From NCBI GenBank assembly GCA_013115145.1, contig JAAPAO010000016.1, positions 109,557 through 133,075 on the forward strand: 23,519 nucleotides of DNA. Reading direction: 5' to 3'. Positions 1 through 10,143 of the stretch are shown here, piece by piece; the first letter of the stretch is position 1; each line of letters starts with the position of its first letter. Position numbers and translations under genes: made by a program. Source of the stretch: Perkinsus chesapeaki (taxonomy: Eukaryota; Perkinsozoa; Perkinsida; Perkinsidae). The notes under the pieces were generated by a model. The model was given only the letters and a program-made list of their open reading frames with translations. It did no database searches and had not been told where the DNA came from.

Positions 1-4
1 TGAT

Positions 5-274
5 CTATAAAATATCTTGTCCTAGGTTGAGCTATAAAATATCTTGTCCTAGGTTGAGGTATAAAATATCTTGTCCTAGGTTGAGCTATAAAATATCTTG
101 TCCTAGGTTGAGCTATAAAATATCTTGTCCTAGGTTGAGCTATAAAATATCTTGTCCTAGGTTGAGCTATAAAATATCTTGTCCTAGGTTGAGCTATAAA
201 ATATCTTGTCCTAGGTTGAGCTATAAAATATCTTGTCCTAGGTCGAGCTATAAAATATCTTATCCAGATCGATA
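5..274. repeat. 27-bp tandem repeat, 10 copies
   Basis: Ten head-to-tail copies of a 27-bp unit start at 5, 32, 59 and so on to 248. The unit contains ctataaaatatcttgtccta. Copies are nearly identical: copy 3 starts with g, copy 9 has one change near its end, and copy 10 decays after about 17 bases. Because 27 is a multiple of 3, one + frame stays open through all copies and would encode a 9-residue repeat (SYKISCPRL). I see no flanking exon that uses it, so it reads best as a minisatellite upstream of, or in an early intron of, the Lon gene. It may start outside the window. Confidence 0.95.
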
Positions 275-315
275 GATACTCATGTCCAGATCGTCCACAT
301 CATTGCTTCATCACG

Positions 316-343
316 GTAATCATTGCTTTGCAGCAATGATTAC
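316..343. repeat. perfect 12-bp hairpin
   Basis: The arms gtaatcattgct (316-327) and agcaatgattac (332-343) are exact reverse complements around the 4-nt loop ttgc. It lies between the 27-bp minisatellite and the first recognisable Lon exon. The function is unknown; it could be an RNA hairpin in the 5' leader or first intron, or a remnant of a small inverted-repeat element. Confidence 0.9.
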
Positions 344-463
344 AAATTCCCTCCAAGCCATCCCCACACGGTATGTTTTGGTGGGGCGCTAAAATGGGAC
401 GAATTACACTGGAGAAAATAAACGGATGGCAACCTTCCCACTGGGAGATATCTCATAACACAG

Positions 464-3400
464 ATGCGCACTAGCCAGATTTTCGGACCTCAGGGGCTCT
501 CTTGGGTGGATAAACTGGGGAGTGGTGTGTTTATTAGGCACACGGTTGGTACACTATGTCGCATGGCATCGAGCAACGCCCTCACTACTAGCCAAGCCGG
601 AGTGGATAGTAATACGCATGTCATACTGACACTGGAGGGACTGGACAGGTAGATATTAGAAGGGATTCATCGGACTGGCTCGAGGGAGATGGGGAGCTGG
701 TGGCGGAGGGATCAGTATGATGCTCGATTGCATTGGCGTGAATTCAAGTGCATAAACGCCTACGCAAATGCAGGGGGCTATAGGGGGACAGAGGGATATA
801 TGTTTTTATCTTATTGCCGACATTCAGTTGACTGTAAAGATTTCGCCATCGCCCTAGAGTGAGTTCGCACTGCCTCTAGGTTGGCGGTATAACTGATGAG
901 TGCAGCCAATCTAGATTGATTTGGAATTCCGGGGCCGACAGCATGAGTGTTGCATTTCTCAGGGTTCAACTTGATCTTAGTACATGTATTATTACCTACG
1001 ATAACAGCCCAGTGGACATTAAAGGCACTCAGCAAGAAGGTAACGGAGCCATGGCAGGCTTGGTAGGCTTTTGTGCCCAACCGAGAAGGTATAGAGGTAT
1101 CCTCTATAACTACATACAGAAGATTCGGTTGCATTAATTTTTGTTTCGTTCAGAGTTGGTTGCGTAAATCTTCACAGTGCGTAGAATGATTCTATCAGGT
1201 GGTCGCAGCGTAGTATGCGGCAAGGCGGAGGTATCCCGGATTCTCCATTCTGTCCAGAAAGGCTCATCAGAGGAGATAGAAGCTCTTGCTGGTAGGCAGT
1301 AACAGCTTCTATAGCGGTGGCAGCACTACGAATTAAATGAATTATTAGTTCCTGAATGTTGGCTATAGTTGCGCCTATCTACTCGGATTGGTGAGAACGT
1401 TTCAAGTCTTGTATTTTATGGACGTTTTATTGATCTCCGTAATTCCTTGTAACCGGTAGTGATATTTGTTATTACCGTAACGCCATCGTGGCCGTGTGAT
1501 GAGGTATTCATTTTCCGTGCATGTTGAGACCGCTCGCGGTTGCATATAACGTCAAGATGGAGAGTTGTGTCATGACGGTGGCTCCCATGGAGCCTTTGGA
1601 GAAAGTGTAGTGGCGTTTAGTATTGCAGGTGTTATATGACGTCGTTATGCGCTTACTTTCTTCAATACTGAGAAACGATTAATACTGATCGGTTCATGGG
1701 TCGAGTGAAAAGAGGGTTTCCCCTATTACCGTACCTTTCAGCTGGCTTACAACGGAAGATTGCTGAGCTGTTTAAGGTTGAAAAGAGGCTACAAGTAGGG
1801 CGGAGCGAAGCGCTTCTCGGATATTTCCGATCAGACGGTTACGAATGGGAAGTTCCGGCAGACTGGGTTACCGGGACCACTGGGTGGGCTGGTAGCGTCA
1901 CTGTGGAATGACAGAAGCCTAGGGGGGTTAGGGGAAGGTGGGATTTGAGGAAGGAGCGGTATGAAAGGCAATGTTAGGTGGTGAGAAAGCTATTACGGAC
2001 GTACCCATTAGAGCTGAGAAGTGTTCTTTATTTGCCGATATTATATGCGCTACTTTAAAGGTGGGCTCAGATGGCGCCACCGGGGATCGAACCTGCGTGT
2101 TATCAGGATGTCCCAATGGCTGCACGGCAGAAAGCCTTAGAGTGTCTTAGCATAGAAAAGAGGTTGCACATTGCGAAGGATATGGTGGATGAGCGAAGGG
2201 AGTCGCTGTTGGTGGCTAATCGGGTTAGGGTAAGCAGGTAAGGAAGATTTCCTTGTCTGAATATATATACGCCTGTATAATATAAGGTATTCCCGTAGAG
2301 CCTATATAACTCCATATAGGGAATTATCCGATGACAGTCGCTTGAGAAAGACTTATTACGCAAGCCGGCCCTCCGAGGATTTTCTACCAAACTTCTGCTG
2401 GATCTTGGTGTTGGTACCCCCAGCTACTTGCATTTAGAATAATATAAGAAGGCAAGCGGACATGGACGTGCGAGAAAGAGTCATTCGACGGCAAATCCAG
2501 GAGCTTCAGGGAGAACTTAAGAAGATCGGTGAGCATCTCGCTGGTGATGCGTTCTCGTAGTGTCCGATTGTAGACGGTGGAGGTGGCAACGAGGATGAAT
2601 TAACGATGCTTACCAATAAACTGGCTGCTATTGACCTTCCTAAGGATATGCGTTCGGTAAGGCAGAGATCTGTGTCCAGCAAGATGATGGTTTAGGTGTG
2701 CGATAGGGAGCTACATAAGATGCAGAACACGCCAACGACGCATCCCGACTACACAGTTTCGAGGTGAGCTGCTCTAGCCGAGGATTTAGGCGCATCTCGG
2801 ATGGGTGGTGTAGTCTTTTGAGCTCCTTTTGAAGCTTTCTCGTGGGTGACAGACTATATGTGACAGTGTGCTTCATGTTTGAGAAGACCCTATGAACAAA
2901 TTGTGAGATACGTCTAACTATCAATGTAGTCAATGTTGTATACGGTGCACCTACTCCAATAAGTCTGCTGTGTAATTGGAGTCTCCAATTTGGAGATATA
3001 ATCACCTATTACGTTCCCCGTGCTTTCAAGCGATCAAACTCTTTCCATATTCAACAATTTAATTTCAACTTATCCTTCAACTTTTCAGTGGTACTCAGTA
3101 CTTTCAATGTATTACCATCTGACCACCTCCTCAGAACGTACCTCGAGACGGTTGCCTCGCTACCGTGGGCGTTGGATACCGGAGACGTGGCAATAGATTT
3201 GGAGAAGGCAAGATATGTTCTTGATAGGGATCACTTCGGTATGGCTAAGGTAGCAACTACACAGAGAAGCCTGTTATCGGTTAACTAGTAGGTTAAGAAA
3301 CGGCTAATGGAGTATCTGGCGGTAGTTAAGCTGCATCAGGGAGAGGCGAGTAGCACTGTGGACGAGCAGCAGCAGCAGCGATCGATGTATGATTCGGGCA

Positions 3401-6400
3401 TTGGTTTTAGTGGCTGCGAGTAGCATCTACGGCAATGCCGATCGCGCCCAACGCTCTCCGTTAGCGTAGGTCTCGCCAAAGAGCGAGTTCAAGTCATCGT
3501 ACGAGTTTGGAGGGAGAGCGCGGAGTTCATCATCGTGAACGAGGGTCGTTGGAATTCTCATAACCCTTCTTTGGGCGCGGCTTTTAAGATTCCCAATGAT
3601 TTGGTGCGCCTCAGCTATGGCATCTTGCGAGACTAGCTTTTTCTCCATGGGATGGAGCGACATTTACGGTGCCGTCAGCCTGCGGTGGTGTGCACTGGTA
3701 GAGGCGACAAGGATTCCACGTTACTCTGCGAGGCCCTCTAAGTAGTACAGGGGTTCTTGTCGCCTCTACTTGTCGCTGGTATGAGCCATGTTGCATAAGT
3801 TGATGAAGATCCCGGCGGGATCATCCCGCTGTTCTCCGAGAGTTGTGCTACTATCAGACGGGTTTCGGTTTTGAGCACTTGGGCAAGAGTGATAACGAGG
3901 GCAATACCCCATTCAAATCTGAAACTACTACCCATATTTTTGTCCGGGCTTATAAGTTGATGGTTAGCATCCATTTGGGCACGACCAAGACCAGCCTTCC
4001 CGAGAAACAGGAAACGGAATGCGGAAATGCATATACAACGGATCGCAACAAATTCCAAGGAATTTTTGGTAGCACGCCGTCTGAAGCGCATTGCTGCGGA
4101 GGGTCCGATTGATGCTTTAGGGATATTGCATATGGGGTCTTCTAAGAGACGACAAATAATGGTTTTATCGAAGCTTCCGTAAATGTATGTTGAAGTGGTT
4201 CCCAACGGATGTACAACCATGGAAAATGATGTCCTTGACGTCACCGGTCACAGCTTCCGACGCACCGGCGCTACGATATTATGTAGAGTGGGTGTCCCGG
4301 AGGATGAGATCAAACTGGCCGGGAGTTGGAAGTCCGACGCATGGAAGGGTTACGGCGAATCAGCGCTCATGAAGACTGCTAGGACCCACGCGGAAATGAC
4401 GAGAAAAGCTGTGTCTAATTAATTAAGCCAACTTGATGATCGAGTCCTGATCGAAGCGCCACCGCCGTAGTGTGTTTACGCAGTCCAATATATCTACCAC
4501 TGTGCTAGTAGCACTTGTACTGTATATGTTTGTGCTGGGCAGTACGAGCAACGGATGCATATCGTAGTGTCAGTAAGACGCAGCCGTGTTTTGTTCTTGC
4601 GAAGTCGTCCACAGTCAGCAGAGCTTGGGTGACAGGGTGGTTCGAGCTTTTCGGGGGAACCTCGTTCGCCCTGCGATAGAACCTGCCTGCACGTAAGGTT
4701 GCGGTCCTCAACTTGCGGACGAGGCTTCGACACGGCTTTTCTGGCTTTTAAAGAGTCACTTTGAATAAGGCAGGGAGAGAAATCCGCTTTTTCAAAACTT
4801 TCCTATTGCCCTTTCAAATTCCATGCCTCATTATTTCAGATCTCCCGAGGAAGAAAGTGGGCCTTCGTTAGTACCATCCCCGTCCTCAAGAACAGCAGAG
4901 CGGAGGGCTCCTCCTCCCGGTCCTGTTATGTGCCTAGTTGGTCCTCCAGGTAACTTGACTTATATGCGAGTTGTTAGCGTATGGATTTAGGTGTTGGTAA
5001 GACGTCCCTTTGTCGAAGTATTGCAGAAGCATTGGGCAAGAAGTTCTGTCGAGTGTCTCTGGGAGGAGTTCGCGATGAAGCCGAGATACGCGGTCACAGG
5101 TAAGGCAATTACATACTGGCAAAATAATTTGTACTCGACAAGACTTCGTATTCTTGAAAGCGCAAAAAAGTGACCGAACAACTGGCTGGGAATTTTCACG
5201 CACGTTCAGGCTCCTATTCGGTATCATCTGTAGCTGAATATTATCAATACCAATCCAAGTGGCATCTAACTTTCCAGCAATACCTCCCCAACGCTTACGT
5301 GCGGAATTTCGGCAGCAGGAATACTCGTTTTTACTCCTCTGGGCTACGCTGTTGTCTTGTCGCCTCTTATAAGAGTGATGCGGCCTTCCCTCAGACGTAC
5401 CTATATCGGTTCTATGTTGGGCACAGTTCTCCAAGAGCTAGCTCGATGTGGCAGCAGAGAATGTGTTATGCTACTCGATGAGACCGATAAAGTTGCACAG
5501 CCGGGCTTTAACTCGAACGCTCAAGGTAGGCATCGGAAATCCTTTATTATTCTTCAAGGGAAGTGTTACCGTGCAGTATGCCGGTCTGCTGATTTTTGTT
5601 AGTACTATCATCCAGCTCTAGGAACTCTCGACTGAGTGGATGTGATATACGGCGATCAACGCGACCTCTATTTTTATCGTCTTTCTGACTGGTAGATTCC
5701 AGATTGAATCGGGATAATATCAAACATCACTAAGTGCTCAGCCGTTACGTACTGTCGGTGATTCAGTTACGGTACGATTACGGTTGATAGACTCTTTTTG
5801 TCCGTGGCCCATTGATTATCATCATTATAATTTGATATTCTCCTCCATTGGTTTCTCTCGTATGTCGTGTGTTGTAATATGACTCTAGCGGCATTGCACT
5901 GCTATCAACCCGATACTATCGGTTATCGTAAACTCACTTCCCTTCCCCCCCTCAGCGGCCTTGCTCGAGCTCCTCGATCCTTCCCAGAACGCCACCTTCC
6001 GCGACCACTACTTGGGTGTCCCGTTCGACCTGTCATGCGTTACGTTCATTTGCACGGCGAACTCTGCCAGTGAGCTGTCGGCCTTCTAATGCGCTAGATG
6101 GATAGCATCAGGCGAGATGAGCCGACCGCTGATAGACCGTCTGGAGATGATAGAGATCCCCAGCTACACACTTGAAGAGAAACGGGAGATTGCTAAGAGG
6201 TAAGATGCGGGTTCACTTTTCGATCGTGGAGTCATGGAGCCTCGTAGAAATTTGTTCCTCAGGGATTGGAAAATATTTCTATAGTGGTTTTTTCACAGTA
6301 GAGTCTCTACTTCGAATATCTCTACTGTCGAGACTGTGGCAGGAAATTCGTGCGCATGTCAGAAAGAAAGATCTACGTGCAATCCTTATGACAACATGTG

Positions 6401-9400
6401 ATGTTTATTTATGAACTAGGTGGACAGAAGAAGCTTCCGTGGGCTTGAAGACAGTTTGACTTGTAGATTTTAGCAGTTCAGCGATGTGGAATTTCACCGT
6501 GGCTTTGCGCCTTTTGCATTTCCTATAGAGCTGTTCCTTTGCCTCAGGCATCTATTCCCACGTCAATTGAAGTCACATTGTCTACCGACAGGATCAGCGG
6601 GTATTGATGATGATGCCATTGACCACCTCATCGAATGTTATACTAAAGAGGCTGGTGTACGGTAGGACAGAGGTCGACGGTATAGGGGGCAGAGTTACGT
6701 CTACCTCCTCCTCGGGGATAGTGGCACTTTAAGATAGCCTATAGACTATAGGCTATCATAATAGGCGTAAATAATAGGCACTATAGGCGTAATACTATAG
6801 GCTATAGTATCACGACCAGATATCCTTACTGGAAGAATGATTTCGCATAGTGCACTGGCGAACACGCTGGAATTGTTAATGCTACTATTTGTACCATGTG
6901 GAATCTCTCTAGTTGGAAACTGACCGTAAAAGCCACTTTCGGTGAGTTTAGTCGTTCTACTTGGCGATCTCGAATTCGTATGAGATCTGTTGCCAGGATA
7001 TCAATGATTTCTATGATGATGGTTCAGGAAACTATTAATATCTACATAGCGTCTATACTTAATTGGTCTTTCATTCGGATAGTCTTGTACAGTTTTATCG
7101 GTCTTCCCACAGGTCTCTCGAGCGACGGCTCGGCGACGTGTGTCGCTATATTGCCGTGAAAACGACAGAGTCAAATGAAGCATCAAAATCCATAACAGTG
7201 AGCTCCTCTGTTCCACAGTATCACTGTGCTTAAGATACATCGACGAGAACTGCCGGACATTGTCGGTCCAGAGCTGTTTGATTCCCCCACGGAGCTTTCG
7301 GCGAGGAGGGCTAAGCTCTTCGGGCAAGGGCAACAAATCGGGGTAACGTATGTCTCGGGTTCATTCGCGCGAAGTCGTCGGCGCCGTAAGGCCTGGCGCG
7401 CCACGCTGTCTCCGAAAGTTCTTATGAGCGACTCGGTGAAAGCGCGAGAATTAACATGTCACCATTCATCTCCAAAAATGAATACGTACCCACGCGCCGG
7501 CAGTTCGTTGGCTGTGCTGAATGGATCGACCTATCATCAAACATTCGCTCGTGTTTGGCAGTACTGAGCGTTACAGCCCCCATTGCGCTTGCGTGCACTG
7601 CCGGGTACGCAGGAGCATTGGTGTCTCCGAATAGTGTGGTCTGATAATAGAAGATACTCGCTTCTTGACCAATGGGAAGCCACCCGCCTTAACCCGGTTG
7701 GTTTGAGACCTTCTTTGACGAATCCGGGGCTTGCTGCACGGTGTGACGATATCTAGAGCTTTACGGTTGATGATACAGGCCTTCTGTCGCACTTGGCAAC
7801 TGGAGACAACGTAAAAATCAATCGCTTTACCAAAAGTGATCTACGGGTCTTTTCGATTAGCTCCATGTCGGTCCAAGATACGCCCACAATAGTTTCGAAG
7901 TCTTTCTGATTGGGCCTTGTCAGGTTGCTCTAGGGTTAGCAGTTACGGCTGCCGGTGGGGATGTGTTGGAGATTGAGACCACCATTACTAGCAGTTCAAT
8001 GGCCAATGGAGGCAGTGGTAAAGTGTCCATCACTGGTAGGAATGTTGTGAGACGAGCTATCGTCTGAGGTGAAATGGATTGACGCTCCGCAATATGGATC
8101 ACGCATCGTTCACAATGATGGGACTTTATCATTCCATTCGCTTTCACAATCATCTGCATTATCACAAGCCGAATTGCCCCACGAAGCTCGATAGTTAGCA
8201 GCTTTGCGGACCTTGTCGGTTCCGTGGGTAATTGTGGTTTATTGTGGATGAGTTCCATGACATACAGTGAAGGATACGGGATAGGGCTTTGGTATTGATC
8301 ACGTTAAAGTAGTCTCATTCGCACTGTATTGCTATGCATGAATATTTCAATCGAATCCAACCTTGCTCAGGTCAGCTAGGTGAAGTGATGAGGGAATCTG
8401 TCACGACAGCCATGGCGCATCTGAGGGCGAGGGTGAATGCTTTACAAAATACAACTGCTGAAGGTCAGCTGCGGCTGCCGCCTTTCATCCGTACTTGCAG
8501 TGTGCCTACAAGAACTCAATGAGGGCTCCGCTTACTTAGGGAGTGTATTTCTGGTGGACACTCAAACGAGCTCTCTTTGTTTTGGCTCATTTTTTAAGAG
8601 GGTATCTTATCGAGGCTACCCGAACGAGCACCATGCATTTTGGCATTTATTGACTCCATAGCTTAACGAATACGATAAGTGCGGATTTAACAACTGGATA
8701 GTCCAATTTTCCCCTGTAGAATATCGAGGGCAAGCACAGCAACATACCAGCTTGGGGCTACACTAGTAGTAGAGATCTCCCCTGGAGCCGCTAGCAATGA
8801 TAGCTGATAGCAATGGCACTCTTACTAGTCCTCTAATGTGACAGCAGTATGGAAGTAAATCCTCAAGTAGCACGAGACTCGGGTGTATAGAAATATGTCT
8901 ACGAGCTCTATAAGCCGGCTTAACTTATCATTAATGTCGATCGCTCAGCTCATGGCGTTGCTGGTTTCAGACCTCCCTTCGCCAATAGAGAGTATCTTTC
9001 GTTCAATCGACCCAAGGCTCCTATCGTCTGCGGACGTCCACGTCCATTTCCCAGCTGGAGCCGTGCCCAAGGACGGCCCGAGCGCCGGTAGGGCCACGCC
9101 TGGCACTTGTACCTTGGCATTGGCGCCTTTAGGTGTTGCAGTGTTGTTAGCTTTGGTGTCTCTTTTTACTGGTATTCCTATTCCACCGAATATAGCTACG
9201 ACGGGTGAGGCCACCTCAGCGGGCGTTGAGTATGTAAAGGTCTGTTAGGTGAAATCACTTTAACGGGGCAAGTCCTTACGATTGGGGGTGTTCGTGACAA
9301 GGCCCTGGCGGCACAGAGGGCTGGAATTGATACTATCATTATCCCGCGGGCCAACGCTAGAACGTAGGTTGCCGCTACAGCAATCATATCTCTTAATAGA

Positions 9401-9651
9401 GTCAGGATGAATATATGTTACTTTTTCATACCATATTTCCGTCAAATCGTGCTGTCTCTGGCAGGTTACGGGCATCATTGCCGTTGTCAGTCCTGGAATC
9501 GTTGGACATGTTATTTATTGACCATATAGATGAAGCCCTTATGAGAGTCTTCAAGCCCTCATCAGATAGGCGGCACTCGAGAAGCAGCGTGGCCCTTCCT
9601 CGACCCAACAACGTCTTGTCCCCTGCCGAAGCTGCAAGATCCGCTTTGTAG
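464..9651 (+). CDS. LonA-type ATP-dependent protease, ~24 exons
   Basis: Organellar AAA+ serine protease that unfolds and degrades damaged proteins. Exons: ?-648, 1209-1291, 1742-1891, 1978-2060, 2107-2237, 2449-2528, 2574-2656, 2696-2763, 3135-3249, 3292-3386 (or 3419), 4840-4949, 4991-5099, 5395-5525, 5956-6069, 6106-6199, 6548-6661, 7113-7197, 7235-7342, 7924-8035, 8371-8463, 8971-9087, 9133-9204, 9249-9363, 9465-9651. All junctions keep phase; counting from ATG 464 gives about 877 aa. The order is: N domain ([15 protein letters not shown]), helical linker ([19 protein letters not shown]), SLPW segment, Walker A GPPGVGKTSL split by a 41-nt intron, pore loop RTYIGSM, Walker B LLDETDK, sensor segment FICTANS, and the protease domain with catalytic Ser in KDGPSAG (exons 8971/9133) and catalytic Lys as the last residue of GGVRDK (9249-9363). 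The first N-domain strands are not found, so the true start is unresolved and may lie upstream. The weakest junctions are 648/1209 and the exon 10 donor. The C-terminus reads ARSAL. Confidence 0.93.
3427..3663 (-). CDS. hypothetical ORF in the Lon intron
   Basis: An open frame of 78 codons runs opposite to Lon, from an ATG at 3663 to a TAG at 3427. Its composition looks coding: mixed charged residues, few rare ones (for example [20 protein letters not shown]). I do not recognise a family. It lies beside the recombinase fragment, so it may be an accessory or N-terminal piece of the same element, or an exon of an inverted copy. No promoter or partner exon is evident. Chance opening is possible. 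Confidence 0.25.
   Translation of the reverse strand: MSLHPMEKKLVSQDAIAEAHQIIGNLKSRAQRRVMRIPTTLVHDDELRALPPNSYDDLNSLFGETYANGERWARSALP
3698..3769. repeat. 14-bp perfect inverted repeat
   Basis: gtagaggcgacaag (3698-3711) and cttgtcgcctctac (3756-3769) are exact reverse complements separated by 44 nt. It sits upstream of the recombinase fragment in the same intron. Paired arms of this size are typical of tyrosine-recombinase crossover sites or element ends, but I see no direct evidence of recombination. Confidence 0.85.
4183..4422 (+). pseudogene. tyrosine recombinase C-terminal catalytic fragment
   Basis: The frame encodes [20 protein letters not shown], then [19 protein letters not shown]. 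This is the C-terminal box of tyrosine recombinases/phage-type integrases: the HxxR motif (His and second Arg in HSFRR), the conserved Gly-x-W-x-S segment, and the nucleophilic Tyr in WKGYG. It ends at TAA 4420-4422. The same frame is stopped just upstream (TAA 4180-4182) and again at 3958-3960. I find no first catalytic Arg motif in any nearby frame. It is therefore either a truncated remnant of a mobile element or the last exon of a gene whose other exons I cannot see. It lies in an intron of Lon in the same orientation. Confidence 0.6.
6733..6810. repeat. pair of AT-rich palindromes in a Lon intron
   Basis: gatagcctatag (6733-6744) and ctataggctatc (6746-6757) form a perfect 12-bp hairpin around one base. 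A second, 9-bp palindrome built from the same letters (atactatag/ctatagtat) lies at 6792-6810. The space between repeats ataggc several times. All of this is inside the 451-nt intron 6662-7112. It looks like a locally amplified palindromic motif. Confidence 0.9.
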
Positions 9652-10143
9652 GCATGCGTTTTACTAAGCTTCCAGTCACACAGTTGTGTTTCGTTTGCGG
9701 TAGGGGGATTATCTGAACTCCGAACTAGTGCTGCGGACACTCGCTTCTGGTAGTCCAGCTGCTATCGGGATCAGTGGAATTCTGCGCTGTTACCCGCTCT
9801 GGCTTGTTAAGGTTTTGTGAGTATCTCAGCCGACTTGAATCATGTAACTTAGCGTTGTAAAGCACCCCTCTGTGTGGTCATCCTTAGTAGCATACACGGG
9901 CAACAGGCCTGTCGTGCTATCAGCGGCTGAGCCAGCTTCTAGTGACCTATCGTAACAGCTACCTAGTACAGCCAATCAATTGGTTCCATCACCAGAGACA
10001 GGGCATTTCTTGAGGTATACTTCTTGGCAGCGCCAAGAATTGTGAGTCCTAGAACGTTTCGGGGTCGCTTCTTGCAGAATACGAGCTAGTGGGAATCTTA
10101 TGACCGTTTCTCTCTTATCCAGCATTCACTTATCGTTATAATA
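9652..10143. other. Lon-Usp intergenic gap
   Basis: These 492 bp lie between the Lon stop and the Usp-like start, both genes reading rightward. No exon is recognisable. The only structure seen is a short hairpin, ttcttggc (10021-10028) with gccaagaa (10032-10039), 105 bp before the next ATG. The gap should hold the Lon 3' end and the start or trans-splice acceptor region of the next gene. Confidence 0.6.

Larger units (their letters stand above)
3387..4839 (+). other. longest Lon intron, carrying a foreign insert
   Basis: This interval separates the Lon segment [10 protein letters not shown] (exon 3292-3386/3419) from the exon ending at Walker A (4840-4949). Two donors keep phase: gtatga at 3387 and gtagca at 3420. 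The acceptor is the pyrimidine-rich ttatttcag at 4839. At about 1.42-1.45 kb it is over twice as long as any other intron here. It contains a tyrosine-recombinase C-terminus (4183-4422), a 14-bp inverted repeat (3698-3769) and an opposite-strand open frame (3427-3663). Bases 4423-4839 hold nothing I recognise. Confidence 0.8.

Noticed and set aside
916-1137. Overlapping frames on both strands at 811-1137
   Set aside because: They lie in the 560-nt Lon intron 649-1208. Neither reads as a Lon N-domain piece nor as any family I know, although an undetected small Lon exon here cannot be excluded.
2083-2098. ggggatcgaacc, which on the - strand is a perfect tRNA B-box word
   Set aside because: The T stem would have two mismatches, no complementary 5' acceptor strand or D arm is found upstream on the - strand, and the site sits in a 46-nt Lon intron.
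2640-3005. A 121-codon - strand open frame
   Set aside because: It overlaps two Lon exons and their introns on the + strand, and its product matches nothing; a shadow frame.
5355-5367. A 13-nt match (tcttgtcgcctct) to one arm of the inverted repeat at 3755-3767
   Set aside because: Matches of this length are expected several times by chance in a 23-kb window counting both strands, and no flanking similarity extends it.
7920-8258. A 112-codon - strand open frame
   Set aside because: It is antisense to Lon exon 7924-8035, whose translation matches the protease domain; the rest lies in the next intron.
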